Source: JAHRAW01 sp965212085 (GTDB lineage Bacteria; Pseudomonadota; Gammaproteobacteria; Arenicellales; Poriferihabitantaceae). Taken from it: 64,000 bases of DNA. Shown here in pieces: positions 43,440 to 52,551 of this stretch (positions within the stretch are counted from its first letter, which is position 1; each line of letters opens with the position of its first letter). The notes below the pieces were generated by a model. It searched no databases. It was given only the letters and a program-made list of their open reading frames with translations, and was not told the DNA's origin. The DNA lies in assembly GCA_965212085.1 (NCBI GenBank), contig OZ243042.1, forward strand, positions 930,001-994,000. The letters run 5' to 3'. The position numbers and the translations under genes are program-made.

Positions 43440-44543
43440 ATGACCAAGTTCGACCATTACAAAAAACTGTTTGATAGCGATCAGATGGGGACAATAATCG
43501 AGTCCCTTGAGGGGCTTCTGTGGCTTAAAATCAAGGCAATAACGCGGAAACAATTGTTACATATGTTTTGCGAATCCAAATACCCGCATCTTGTCGGGAA
43601 AAATTTGAAAGAGCAGTCCCAAAACCTTTACAGCGAGTTGCTGGCCGACATTCAAAAAGCCCACCTTGATGTTGATCACCATATGAGGTCAATGGCGCCC
43701 GCACGCACACCCCGGGATTTGGAAAAAATTGCCTCGGAGCTCCACAAAATGCAAAATTTTTCTTGGGGTGGAGACTACAGTAATGCACTGGATAGATTCC
43801 TCGTTGATCGTTATATAAAGACATATGAATCATATGAGATAATGGAAAAAATGCTGGAAACAGAAATCCCTCAAGCCGTTAATGGTTATGTAATGTGCAG
43901 TTGGTATAATCACTGGTCAACCATTCTCATTGAAAATCTGTTTAGACAACACCCCAGAGTTTTACCGGCGATCGGTAATATCAAAAAAATCGACTTTTTT
44001 ATTGACAACATCCCCTTTGACTTAAAAACAACTTATCTCCCTGCAAATTATGTTGGCCAAAAACGAAAAGACGCCGGACTTCAAAATGAATTGGCAGAAC
44101 TTAAATTTGTGGCACGAAAAAATAACATATACTTTGACGGAACCGCCAAACCTAAAAATATTGCATATGAAATAACCGAACGCATAAAGACATCTGGAAA
44201 TCGAACATGTAACAACGTCCTTAAGGCACAAAAAGAGTTCCGGAAGAGTCTCATTCGTGATTGTGTAAAAAACCCAAAAGACTTGTTGCACAACCTCTAT
44301 CAAGAGCAAGGAGCAATGAGATTTGACGCATCCAATCGACTGTTTATCATTCTGGCAGACACCGCCGAATTCGAAGATTCATGGAAACTAAAACGCAACC
44401 CTGCTCTTTTAAACAAACATATTCAAGAATATCTTGATGCTTTTTCCGCGCAGACAATACGACAAAGAAAAATAACTTTTACACATAAAGCGAGAAGTGG
44501 CACATTTACAGCACTTGCGGACGCTATTTTTGTGATCGTTTAA
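43440..44543 (+). CDS. Probable type II restriction endonuclease, partner of the D12 methyltransferase
   Basis: A 367-residue protein with no named family that I recognise. A likely PD-(D/E)xK core lies at E165 (TILIENLF), D185 (KKIDFFID) and D194/K196 (IPFDLKTT): a beta hairpin ending in DLK as in many type II enzymes. A basic segment and KITFTHKARS follow near the C-terminus. Its ATG directly abuts the methyltransferase stop (no spacer), so the two are coupled, which is the main argument for it being the endonuclease. AT-rich. Confidence 0.72.
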   Translation: MTKFDHYKKLFDSDQMGTIIESLEGLLWLKIKAITRKQLLHMFCESKYPHLVGKNLKEQSQNLYSELLADIQKAHLDVDHHMRSMAPARTPRDLEKIASELHKMQNFSWGGDYSNALDRFLVDRYIKTYESYEIMEKMLETEIPQAVNGYVMCSWYNHWSTILIENLFRQHPRVLPAIGNIKKIDFFIDNIPFDLKTTYLPANYVGQKRKDAGLQNELAELKFVARKNNIYFDGTAKPKNIAYEITERIKTSGNRTCNNVLKAQKEFRKSLIRDCVKNPKDLLHNLYQEQGAMRFDASNRLFIILADTAEFEDSWKLKRNPALLNKHIQEYLDAFSAQTIRQRKITFTHKARSGTFTALADAIFVIV

Positions 44544-44611
44544 TCATACTGATAGTCCATCACAAACTAATAACGAATTTACCTTTTCAATGGCACCTTG
44601 CTCAATTGGAC

Positions 44612-47563
44612 TCATTTGGCGCTTAATTTGGAATTGAGTTTTGCTAACTGCTGTTGGATTTTGGTTTGCTTTGACCGCAACTCCCCCACCCGCCCCCGCT
44701 CTTTTTCCACCACATCCCCCGGCGCTTTTTCCACGAAACCCCGGTTCGCCAGTTTTTCCGAGCTTCGTTCAATCATTTTTTTCAGCGCTTCCAGTTCCTT
44801 GTTGGCGCGTTTGATTTCCTCTTCGATATCGCCGGGGCCGTCCAGCGGCAGGATGATTTGCAGTTCGCCGACTACGGCCATGGTGCCGTCCGGTTGCGGT
44901 TGTTGCGGGTCCGCCGTTGCGATGGGTTTGGTGCGGGCGAGGGTTTCGATATAAACCGCGGCTTCGGCGCTCAGTCCACTCAGCCCGCTCTCCGCGCTTT
45001 CTTTTTTGGCGCCGGCGATTAAAACCGCTATGCGTTTGCCGGGCGGGATATTGTTTTCGCCGCGCAGTTTTCGGATGCTGAGCACGACGTCCATGATGCG
45101 TTGCATTTCGCGTTCCGCGGGCGGGTTGATTTTATCCGGCTGCGGGCGGGGGTACGGCTGGGTCATTATGGTGGGCCCGTGTTTGCCGGCGAGCGGCGCG
45201 ATCAGTTGCCAGATTTCTTCGGTGATGAACGGCATGATGGGATGCGCGAGGCGCAGCATGGCCTCCATTACCCCGGCCAGCGTGCGCCGGGTTGCGCGCA
45301 GTTGCGCTTCGCTGCTTTGCTCGTTGTTGAGCACCGGTTTGCACAGTTCCAGGTACCAGTCGCAGTAGTAATTCCAGATGAGTTCATAGATTTCCCGGGC
45401 GGCGAGGTCGAAGCGGTAGTTTTCCACGGCTTTGGCGACCGCTTGTTGGCTGCGTTGCAGGGTTGAGATGATCCAGCGGTCGGCGAGGGACAGCGCGACT
45501 TGGCCGTCTTCGCCATCTTCTCCATCGTCTTTGTCATCGGTGGCGCAGTCTTTGCCTTCGGTATTCATCAGCACGAAGCGCGCGGCGTTCCAGATTTTGT
45601 TGCAGAAATTCCGGTAGCCTTCGGTGCGCCCGAGGTCGAAGTTGATGTCCCTTCCGGTGGAGGCCAGCGAGGCGAAGGTGAAGCGCAGGGCGTCGGCGCC
45701 GAAGCCGGGGATGCCGCCGGGGAAATCCTTGCGGGTTTGCGTTTCGATTTTTGCCGCGTCCTGCGGGCGCATCAGGCCGCCGGTGCGTTTTTTGACCAGC
45801 GATTCCAGGTCAATGCCGTCTATGAGGTCAATGGGGTCGAGCACGTTGCCTTTGGATTTGGACATCTTGTTGCCGTGGGCGTCGCGCACCAGGCCGTGGA
45901 TGTACACCTGGTGAAACGGCACTTCGTCCATGAACTTGCCGCCCATCATGATCATGCGCGCCACCCAGAAAAAAATGATGTCGAATCCGGTGACCAGCAC
46001 GCTGGTGGGGTAAAAAGCTTTCAGGCGATCGGTCTGTTGCGGCCAGCCGAGGGTGGAAAACGGCCACAACGCGGAGCTGAACCAGGTGTCGAGCACGTCG
46101 TCGTCCCGGCGCAGTTTGCGGGTTTTCGCCAAGCCGTATTTTTCCCGCACCGCGGCTTCATCCCGCGCCACGTAAACTGCGCCGCCGCCGCCATCGCCAC
46201 CGTCGTCGGCGTCGTACCACGCCGGGATGCGGTGGCCCCACCAAATCTGGCGGGAGATGCACCAGTCCTGGATGTTCTCAAGCCACTGGTAGTAGGTCTT
46301 GCTCCAGTTTTCCGGCACGAACTGCACGCGGCCGTCGCGCACCATGGCGACCGCCGGGTCGGTGATTTTGGCCTTGCCGCCGGGGCGGCCGTCGTCGAGG
46401 GTTTGCCGGGTCAGGTCCACGTACCACTGGTCGGTCAGCATCGGCTCGACCACCGCGCCGGAACGGTCGCCGCGCGGCAGTTTGTAGCGGTGCGGCTCTT
46501 CTTTGACCAGCAGGTTTTGTGCGCGCAGGTCGCGCACGATTTGTTCGCGGGCCTCGTAGCGGTCCATGCCGCGATATTTTTTCGGCGCGTTGTCGTTGAG
46601 CTTCGCGTCCGGCGTCAACAACTCGATTACCGGGATGTCCTTGCCGGGGTGGCGCAGGTACACTTGGTAATCGTTGAAGTCGTGGGCCGCGGTGATCTTG
46701 ACGCAGCCGGAACCGAAATCGGCCTGCACGTATTCGTCGGTGATGATTTCGATGGCGCGCGGCGGCTCGGTCATCGGCACCCACACGCGCCGCCCGACCA
46801 GCGAGCGAAAGCGCGGGTCATCGGGATGCACGGCGATGGCGCCGTCAACGAGGATGGTTTCCGGGCGGGTGGTGCCGATGACTATGCCGTTTTGTTGGCC
46901 GTTTTGTTGGCCATTTTGTTCTGCGCCGGTATCGTCCGCATCGCCGTCAACGAACGGATAGCGCACGTAATACATAATCCCCGCCTCGTCTTCGCTGACC
47001 ACTTCAAGGTCGGACACCGCGGTCAGCAGCACCGGGTCCCAGTTCACCAGCCGCTTGCCGCGGTAGATGATGCCTTCGTCGTAGAGTTGCACGAATACCC
47101 GGTTGACCGCTTCGCTCAAGCCCGGATCCATGGTGAAGCGCTCGTTGTCCCAGTCCGGGGACGCGCCCATGCGCCGCAGTTGCCGGGCGATGGTGCCGCC
47201 GGACTCGGCTTTCCATTGCCACACGCGTTCGATGAATTTTTCCCGGCCATAGTCGTGGCGGGTTTTGCCCTCGGCGTTGATGGCGCGCTCCACCACCATC
47301 TGCGTGGCGATGCCGGCGTGGTCCACGCCGGGCTGCCACAAGGTATGGCGGCCCTGCATGCGGTGGTAGCGAATCAGGGCGTCCATGATGAGGTCCTGAA
47401 ACGCGTGGCCCATATGCAGGTTGCCGGTGACGTTGGGCGGCGGAATCATGATGCAGTAGGACGGCGCATCGGGATTGGCCGGGGCGAAATAGCCTTCGCT
47501 CTCCCAGAACTGATACCAGCGCGTCTCGATGCGGCGCGGGTCGTAGGATTTATCCAGGGGCAT
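44612..47563 (-). CDS. valS: Valine-tRNA ligase
   Basis: Class I synthetase of 983 residues (usual ~950). HIGH-type site PPNVTGNLHMGH near residue 40, KMSKSKGN further on, the editing domain entry (IVIGTTRPETI) and a C-terminal coiled coil are present. The extra length is in simple insertions: (Asn-Gly-Gln-Gln) repeats ahead of the editing domain, DADDGGDGGGG before a catalytic-domain helix and DDKDDGEDGEDGQ before the anticodon domain. It heads the run valS-holC-pepA in gammaproteobacterial order, although transcription on the minus strand is pepA, holC, valS. Confidence 0.97.
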   Translation of the reverse strand: MPLDKSYDPRRIETRWYQFWESEGYFAPANPDAPSYCIMIPPPNVTGNLHMGHAFQDLIMDALIRYHRMQGRHTLWQPGVDHAGIATQMVVERAINAEGKTRHDYGREKFIERVWQWKAESGGTIARQLRRMGASPDWDNERFTMDPGLSEAVNRVFVQLYDEGIIYRGKRLVNWDPVLLTAVSDLEVVSEDEAGIMYYVRYPFVDGDADDTGAEQNGQQNGQQNGIVIGTTRPETILVDGAIAVHPDDPRFRSLVGRRVWVPMTEPPRAIEIITDEYVQADFGSGCVKITAAHDFNDYQVYLRHPGKDIPVIELLTPDAKLNDNAPKKYRGMDRYEAREQIVRDLRAQNLLVKEEPHRYKLPRGDRSGAVVEPMLTDQWYVDLTRQTLDDGRPGGKAKITDPAVAMVRDGRVQFVPENWSKTYYQWLENIQDWCISRQIWWGHRIPAWYDADDGGDGGGGAVYVARDEAAVREKYGLAKTRKLRRDDDVLDTWFSSALWPFSTLGWPQQTDRLKAFYPTSVLVTGFDIIFFWVARMIMMGGKFMDEVPFHQVYIHGLVRDAHGNKMSKSKGNVLDPIDLIDGIDLESLVKKRTGGLMRPQDAAKIETQTRKDFPGGIPGFGADALRFTFASLASTGRDINFDLGRTEGYRNFCNKIWNAARFVLMNTEGKDCATDDKDDGEDGEDGQVALSLADRWIISTLQRSQQAVAKAVENYRFDLAAREIYELIWNYYCDWYLELCKPVLNNEQSSEAQLRATRRTLAGVMEAMLRLAHPIMPFITEEIWQLIAPLAGKHGPTIMTQPYPRPQPDKINPPAEREMQRIMDVVLSIRKLRGENNIPPGKRIAVLIAGAKKESAESGLSGLSAEAAVYIETLARTKPIATADPQQPQPDGTMAVVGELQIILPLDGPGDIEEEIKRANKELEALKKMIERSSEKLANRGFVEKAPGDVVEKERGRVGELRSKQTKIQQQLAKLNSKLSAK
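46887..46922 (-). repeat. Three tandem 12-bp repeats inside valS
   Basis: CCGTTTTGTTGG occurs at 46887 and 46899, and a close variant at 46911. Read on the minus strand it encodes repeated Asn-Gly-Gln-Gln directly ahead of the editing domain. The two first copies are identical, so it is recent or actively expanding. Confidence 0.85.
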
Positions 47564-47585
47564 GGTTAGGGGGGGGAGGGGGGGG

Positions 47586-48071
47586 TTATGAAACCTTGTG
47601 GGTCTGCGGCTCGATGCCCTGCTCGCGGTAAAACCGAAAGCGTTCGCGGCCCGATGCTTTGTCCGCGGCCTCGGCGCTGATCAACTCCGCCACCCGCTCA
47701 AACCGCGCGTAGTCCGCCGGCACTTCCCAACCCAGGGAGATGAGCAGGCCCGCGCAGTGCGGCGGGGCGTCGCCGTGCCCGATGAGCACCGGATAGCGGT
47801 TAATGTCGTGGCCGGCGTCGTGGTCGGCGTCGTGATCGGAGTCGGGGTCTTGATTATGTGTTTCGCCGCCGCAAACCGCGTGGGGCACGAAACTCCCCTG
47901 GGAAAACGTCCACAACATTTTGTCGAGGCGGCGACTGTGTTCCGGGTCGCCGGTGCGCAGGTACACCTTGAGGCCGCGGCCATATCCCTTGTTGGCGATC
48001 CGGCAGGCGTAGTAATCCTTGCCGGCGGCTTCAACCCCGCCGAGCACATAAAAATCCACCTGCACCGTCAT
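47586..48071 (-). CDS. holC: DNA polymerase III chi subunit
   Basis: Clamp-loader accessory subunit that bridges to SSB; 161 residues. The N-terminal VDFYVL, ACRIANKGYGRGLKVYLRT and LWTFSQGSFVPH stretches are those of HolC. Between pepA and valS, as in most gammaproteobacteria. A 12-bp tandem repeat (47805-47840) inserts an Asp/His/Ala run (DHDADHDAGHD) in the middle, which most homologues lack. Confidence 0.9.
   Translation of the reverse strand: MTVQVDFYVLGGVEAAGKDYYACRIANKGYGRGLKVYLRTGDPEHSRRLDKMLWTFSQGSFVPHAVCGGETHNQDPDSDHDADHDAGHDINRYPVLIGHGDAPPHCAGLLISLGWEVPADYARFERVAELISAEAADKASGRERFRFYREQGIEPQTHKVS
47805..47840 (-). repeat. Three imperfect tandem 12-bp repeats inside holC
   Basis: GTCGTGGCCGGC, GTCGTGGTCGGC and GTCGTGATCGGA follow one another and encode an Asp-His-Asp-Ala type repeat. 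Frame is preserved. Confidence 0.8.
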
Positions 48072-48101
48072 CGCTCGGTCCCGTTCAAGGCGTAGCCGCG
48101 C

Positions 48102-49643
48102 TCAGCGGTTCAGCAAAAACTCCACCAGCAGCGGCACCGGCCGGCCGGTGGCGCCCTTGCGGGAACCGGAGGTCCACGCGGTGCCGGCGATGTCGAGGTG
48201 CGCCCAGTCGTACTTGGCGGTGAAGCGCTTGAGGAAGCACGCCGCGGTTACCGCCCCGGCGTTGCGCCCGCCGATATTGGCGAGGTCGGCGAAATTGCTG
48301 TCCAGCTGCTTGGCGTATTCGTCCCACACCGGCATCCGCCAGGCGCGGTCGCCGCTCGCTTGGCCGGCGCGCAGCAACTCCCCGGCGAGGCGCTCGCAGT
48401 CGCTGAACAATCCGCTGGCGTGTTCCCCCAACGCCACCACGCAGGCGCCGGTCAGGGTCGCAAGATCCACCACCACGGCGGGCTTGAAACGCTCGGCGTA
48501 GGTCAGCGCGTCGCACAGAATCAAGCGGCCTTCGGCGTCGGTGTTGAGTATCTCGATGGTGGTGCCGGACATGCTGGTGACCACGTCGCCGGGTTTGTTG
48601 GCGGCGCCGTCGGGCAGGTTTTCGCTGCTCGGCACGATGCCCACGAGGTTGATTTTGAGGCGCAGTTCGGCGGCCGCCTGCAGCGCGCCGAAGACCCCGG
48701 CGCCGCCGCACATGTCGTACTTCATCTCGTCCATGGCGGCGGACGGCTTGAGGGAAATCCCCCCGGCGTCAAAGGTCAGCCCCTTGCCCACCAGCACCAC
48801 CGGCGCGGCGTCCCGTTTGCCGCCGTGGCCGCCACGGCCACCGCGGTATTCCATGACGATGAGCCGGGCCGGTTCGCGGCTGCCACGGGAAACCGACAGC
48901 AGCGAACCCATTTTGAGCCGCTGCATCTGCGCTTCGTTGAGGATCGTGGTCTTCAGCCCGAGGCGTTTTCCCAGCCGCCGGGCCTGGTCGGCGAGGAACG
49001 ACGGCGTGCAGATATTGCCGGGCAGGTTGGCAAGGTCCCGCGCCAGCGCCACGCCGCGGGCGACGGCGGCGCCTTCTTTCAGCCCCCGCACAACGCCGGC
49101 GCGCTGCGCCCGGTCGCACAATACCGAAACCTGTTGCAGTTTCGCGGCCTCCTTTTTGCCGCTTTTGGTGTGGTCAAAACAATACAATGCGTCTTCCATG
49201 GCCTCCACCAGGTTGCGCGCGCGGCGGCGGCCGTCGGCTTTTTCACGGGTATACGCCGCTTCCAGCAGGCACACATCGGCGGAGGGGATGCCGCGCTTGT
49301 TGAGCAACGCCGCCGCCGCGCGCGCCGCATCGCGGGCTGCGGATGCGTTAAAATCGTCCTTCGGCCCGAGGCCGAGGAGCAGCACCCGTTCGGCGCGAAT
49401 GCCGGGCAGGTCGTACAATAGTTGCGCGCTACCCGCCGCGCCGTCGAGATCGCCGCGACCCAGCAGGTTGCTGATGTGTTTGCCGGCGGCCCTGTCGAGG
49501 CGCTTGCCGGCGGCGGTGAGTTGCGGTTGCGGCGGCTGCCGCCGTGGCTTCGTTTTTGACGATGCGCCGGCCTTGAACATGCCGATAACCAGGCAACGGG
49601 ACGCCAGCGTAACGACGTCGGCGGTCTTTGCTGAAAATTCCAT
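48102..49643 (-). CDS. pepA: Leucyl aminopeptidase
   Basis: Cytosolic M17 aminopeptidase, 513 residues. The metal-binding and catalytic segments VGKGLTFDAGGISLKPS, MDEMKYDM, NTDAEGRLIL and the FLKRF tail are seen. In E. coli the same protein also acts as a DNA-binding regulator and recombination factor. A Gly/Arg-rich insertion (YRGGRGGHGGKRD) precedes the catalytic domain. Divergent from lptF across a 159-bp spacer that should contain both promoters. Confidence 0.95.
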   Translation of the reverse strand: MEFSAKTADVVTLASRCLVIGMFKAGASSKTKPRRQPPQPQLTAAGKRLDRAAGKHISNLLGRGDLDGAAGSAQLLYDLPGIRAERVLLLGLGPKDDFNASAARDAARAAAALLNKRGIPSADVCLLEAAYTREKADGRRRARNLVEAMEDALYCFDHTKSGKKEAAKLQQVSVLCDRAQRAGVVRGLKEGAAVARGVALARDLANLPGNICTPSFLADQARRLGKRLGLKTTILNEAQMQRLKMGSLLSVSRGSREPARLIVMEYRGGRGGHGGKRDAAPVVLVGKGLTFDAGGISLKPSAAMDEMKYDMCGGAGVFGALQAAAELRLKINLVGIVPSSENLPDGAANKPGDVVTSMSGTTIEILNTDAEGRLILCDALTYAERFKPAVVVDLATLTGACVVALGEHASGLFSDCERLAGELLRAGQASGDRAWRMPVWDEYAKQLDSNFADLANIGGRNAGAVTAACFLKRFTAKYDWAHLDIAGTAWTSGSRKGATGRPVPLLVEFLLNR

Positions 49644-49802
49644 GCCTACTCCTGATGGGAAACTGGATTACACTTGTTGGATTACGGATTACGATGGTGA
49701 TGATTGCACAATGTCTGAGCGCGCCGATTATAGCAAGGCTTCGATGAACTGGCGCATTTCGGGATGCCGGCGCCTGAGTCCGCCCGGCGCGGCGGCGGCA
49801 CC

Positions 49803-50909
49803 ATGATCATCCACCGCGCCTTCATCCGCGAAGTGCTGCACACCTGCGGCGCCGTGAGCGCCATCCTGCTGGCGATTTTCCTGGTGGCGCGGCTGATGGG
49901 TTTCCTGCGCCAGGCGGTGGAGGGCGACATTCCGGCCAACAGCGTCTTGCTGCTGCTGCTGCTGAAGACCATCACCTACCTCGACATACTCGCGCCGCTG
50001 GTGTTGTATATCTCCACGCTACTGGTCATGGGACGCTGGATTCGGGACAACGAACTGACGGTGATTAGCGCCTGCGGCATCGGCATGCGGCAGTTCCTGC
50101 GCCCGGCGATGGTTTTGTTCGCCGTGGTCGGCGCGCTGGCGGCCTTGTTTTCCCTGTACCTGTCGCCGCTGTCGGTGGAAGCGTCGCGCTCCATCGTGCA
50201 CGAACTTCGCCATCGCGCTGACGTCTCCGGGGTGATTCCGGGGGTGTTCAGCGACGTGCGCGGCGCCAACAGCGTCTACTTTGTCGAAAGTTACGACCGG
50301 GAAAGCGGCGACTTCCGCAACATCTTCATCTACGACGGCAGCGGCGCCGTGCCGGGGGTGGTGGTGGCCGGAGCCGGGCATACAATCGTTGATGAAAAAA
50401 CCAACGACGATTTTCTGGTGCTGAAAAACGGCAGCCGCTACCGGGGCACCGCCGGCACCGCCGAATACGCGGTGCTGGATTTTGAAACCTACGGGCTGCG
50501 CCTCAAAGCGCGCGCACGGCGGGATCACAACCCGCCGGTCAAGGCCATGCCGACGCTGTCATTGCCGGGCGAGAACAATCGCGCCGCCGCCGGGGAACTG
50601 CACTGGCGCATCTCCAAGGTGGTCATGCTGCCGGTGCTGATGGTGTTCGCGCTGGCCTTTTCATCCATCACCTACCGCAAGGCGCGCTTCCCCGGAATGT
50701 TGTCGGCGCTGCTGGTTTATTTCGCCTACGCCAACCTCCTCGGCCTCGGCGTTGCGCTGATTCGCCGTGGCGCGGCGCATCCGCACCTGACCTTGTGGGT
50801 GGTGCATCTCGCGTTCCTCGGCCTCGCGGTGTGGTTGCTGCACCGCCGCAACCTCAACAAGCCGCTGCTGCCGGGTTTGCCGGCCTGGGTTTCATCCGGG
50901 TTTCGCTGA
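49803..50909 (+). CDS. lptF: LPS export permease LptF
   Basis: Inner-membrane half of the LptB2FG ABC transporter that pulls LPS out of the membrane. 368 residues: three N-terminal helices, a periplasmic beta-jellyroll region (SDVRGANSVYFVESYDRES) and three C-terminal helices, the normal layout. ATG 49803 is chosen; the open frame upstream (49764) has no membrane character. The stop overlaps the lptG start (TGATG), so the partners are made together. Confidence 0.93.
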   Translation: MIIHRAFIREVLHTCGAVSAILLAIFLVARLMGFLRQAVEGDIPANSVLLLLLLKTITYLDILAPLVLYISTLLVMGRWIRDNELTVISACGIGMRQFLRPAMVLFAVVGALAALFSLYLSPLSVEASRSIVHELRHRADVSGVIPGVFSDVRGANSVYFVESYDRESGDFRNIFIYDGSGAVPGVVVAGAGHTIVDEKTNDDFLVLKNGSRYRGTAGTAEYAVLDFETYGLRLKARARRDHNPPVKAMPTLSLPGENNRAAAGELHWRISKVVMLPVLMVFALAFSSITYRKARFPGMLSALLVYFAYANLLGLGVALIRRGAAHPHLTLWVVHLAFLGLAVWLLHRRNLNKPLLPGLPAWVSSGFR

Positions 50910-51976
50910 TGTCCATCCTCGACCGCTACCTCGGCGGGATCATCCTGCAATACACCCTGATCACCATGCTGGTGCTGCTGGGGTTGTTCACCTTCGTCAA
51001 TTTCCTTGAGCAGTTGGGAGACCTCGGCAAAGGCGGTTACGGTTTGTCCGACGCCCTCGTTTATATCGTGCTGACGATTCCGCGCACCGTTTACGAATTG
51101 TTCCCCATGGCCGCGCTGCTCGGCACCATCATCGGCCTGTCGCTGCTGGCCAACGATTCGGAGTTGATCGTGATGCGCGCCAGCGGCGTGTCGGTGCGGC
51201 AAATCAGCGTCGCGGCATTGAAGACCGGCGGCTTGTTCGTGATCGCCGCCATGCTCATCGGCGAACTGGTCGCGCCGCCCAGCGAAACCCGCGCCCAGCG
51301 CGGGCGCAGCGAAGCGTTGCGGGAAAACCTCCGGCAACCCACCGACTCCGGGCTGTGGATGCGCGACGCGCAAACCTACATCAACGCCGGCGAAGTGCTG
51401 CCGGACCTGACCCTGCTGGGCATCAAGATCTTCGAGTTCGGCCCCGACAAACGACTGCGCGCGCTGATCGAAGCCGCCGCCGGCGAATTTCAAAACGACC
51501 ACTGGGTGCTCAGCGGCGTCAAACAAACCCTGTTCGACGCCGACGGCAACACCGCGACCGCGCGCCTCGACACCACGCAATGGCGCTCCGGCGTGACCCC
51601 GCAAATCCTGTCGGTGTTTCTGGTGCAGCCCGATCAACTTTCGTTATGGCAACTGCGCCGCTACATCCGCCACCTGCGGCAAAACCACCAGCAAACCGAC
51701 CCGTATAAACTGGCGTTCTGGAACAAACTGATGCTGCCCCTGTCCACCGCGGTCATGGTGGCGCTGGCGATCCCGTTCGTGTTCGTCAACATCCGCTCCG
51801 GCACCCTCGGCCGCAGCCTGTTCACCGGCATCATGCTCGGCCTCGGTTTCTACGCCGCCAACAAAGGCTTCGGCTACATCGTGCTCGCCTACGCCCTGCC
51901 ACCCCTGCTCGGCGCCACGCTGCCGGTGATCGCGTTTCTGATGCTGGCGGTGGGGATGGTGCGGAGGGTTGAGTAG
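50909..51976 (+). CDS. lptG: LPS export permease LptG
   Basis: Partner of LptF, 355 residues. It opens LDRYLGGIILQYTLITMLVLL, which contains the conserved first-helix region used to clamp LPS. The LYELFPMAALLGTIIGL-type coupling helix (YELFPMAALLG) and SLSTAVMVALAIPFVF-like C-terminal helices are visible. The start is ATG 50909, overlapping the lptF stop. The spacer after it leads to two small genes of different character. Confidence 0.94.
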   Translation: MSILDRYLGGIILQYTLITMLVLLGLFTFVNFLEQLGDLGKGGYGLSDALVYIVLTIPRTVYELFPMAALLGTIIGLSLLANDSELIVMRASGVSVRQISVAALKTGGLFVIAAMLIGELVAPPSETRAQRGRSEALRENLRQPTDSGLWMRDAQTYINAGEVLPDLTLLGIKIFEFGPDKRLRALIEAAAGEFQNDHWVLSGVKQTLFDADGNTATARLDTTQWRSGVTPQILSVFLVQPDQLSLWQLRRYIRHLRQNHQQTDPYKLAFWNKLMLPLSTAVMVALAIPFVFVNIRSGTLGRSLFTGIMLGLGFYAANKGFGYIVLAYALPPLLGATLPVIAFLMLAVGMVRRVE

Positions 51977-52066
51977 GTTGTTGTGCCGGCGTTCAAATAC
52001 TTGACAAGCACAAGATTTCCAATTACGCTTAAAGCTGGACAGTCCATTCATCAAGGAGATTCAACC

Positions 52067-52291
52067 ATGGCAATAAAAGCGTACAGGTATCACTTCACGC
52101 GCGGAAAAGAAATTCTTCATACCGGCATAACCAGGAACCTTGAAAGGCGCGAACAGGAACATCAGCGGACCTACGGAGACGGCGGTCACATGTACAAGGT
52201 GGGCCGCGCAACCACCCTTGGTGCCGCGTTGGAATGGGAGCGGGAGCAAACCGAAAGAGGAAGGCCGACCCGGCGGCAGAGGGTGAAATGA
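52067..52291 (+). CDS. Small GIY-YIG-like domain protein
   Basis: A 74-residue protein starting at ATG 52067 behind a clear AAGGAG (52053-52058). AYRYHFTRG, LHTGITRNLERREQEHQ and KVGRATTLGAALEWE follow the order of GIY-YIG nucleases (first strand, YIG-like strand, Arg helix, Glu helix), but the second tyrosine is replaced by His, so activity is uncertain. A TTGACA at 52001 may be its -35 but no good -10 follows. It overlaps a small membrane protein gene. Function unknown. Confidence 0.55.
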   Translation: MAIKAYRYHFTRGKEILHTGITRNLERREQEHQRTYGDGGHMYKVGRATTLGAALEWEREQTERGRPTRRQRVK

Positions 52292-52464
52292 TGCCGCTCG
52301 ATATTTATCTGCAAATTATTTCTATGCTGATGGCAGTGATCGCCGTCGTAGTACCCGTAGGGATCACGGTGGCCGGCTATGTGTATGTCAAACAACTTAC
52401 CGCAAAGATAGAAAGCCTTACCGCTGAGGTTAACTTGTTGTGGAACAAGGTGGAAGACGCCTGA
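52288..52464 (+). CDS. Small membrane-anchored coiled-coil protein, unknown
   Basis: A 58-residue protein from ATGATG at 52288, overlapping the GIY-YIG-like stop, with GAGGGTG upstream. One membrane helix (about 6-32, ISMLMAVIAVVVPVGITVA) is followed by a heptad-type coil (LTAKIESLTAEVNLLWNKVEDA). No known family. Its coupling to the nuclease-like gene suggests the two act together. Confidence 0.55.
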   Translation: MMPLDIYLQIISMLMAVIAVVVPVGITVAGYVYVKQLTAKIESLTAEVNLLWNKVEDA

Positions 52465-52551
52465 AAAACCTGTTGTTGCGTTGTGGCGAATCCGCCGAAG
52501 ATGGAAGGGAAAGTTTGATTACGGTTTCACCAACCAAAACCGGAACTGCCA

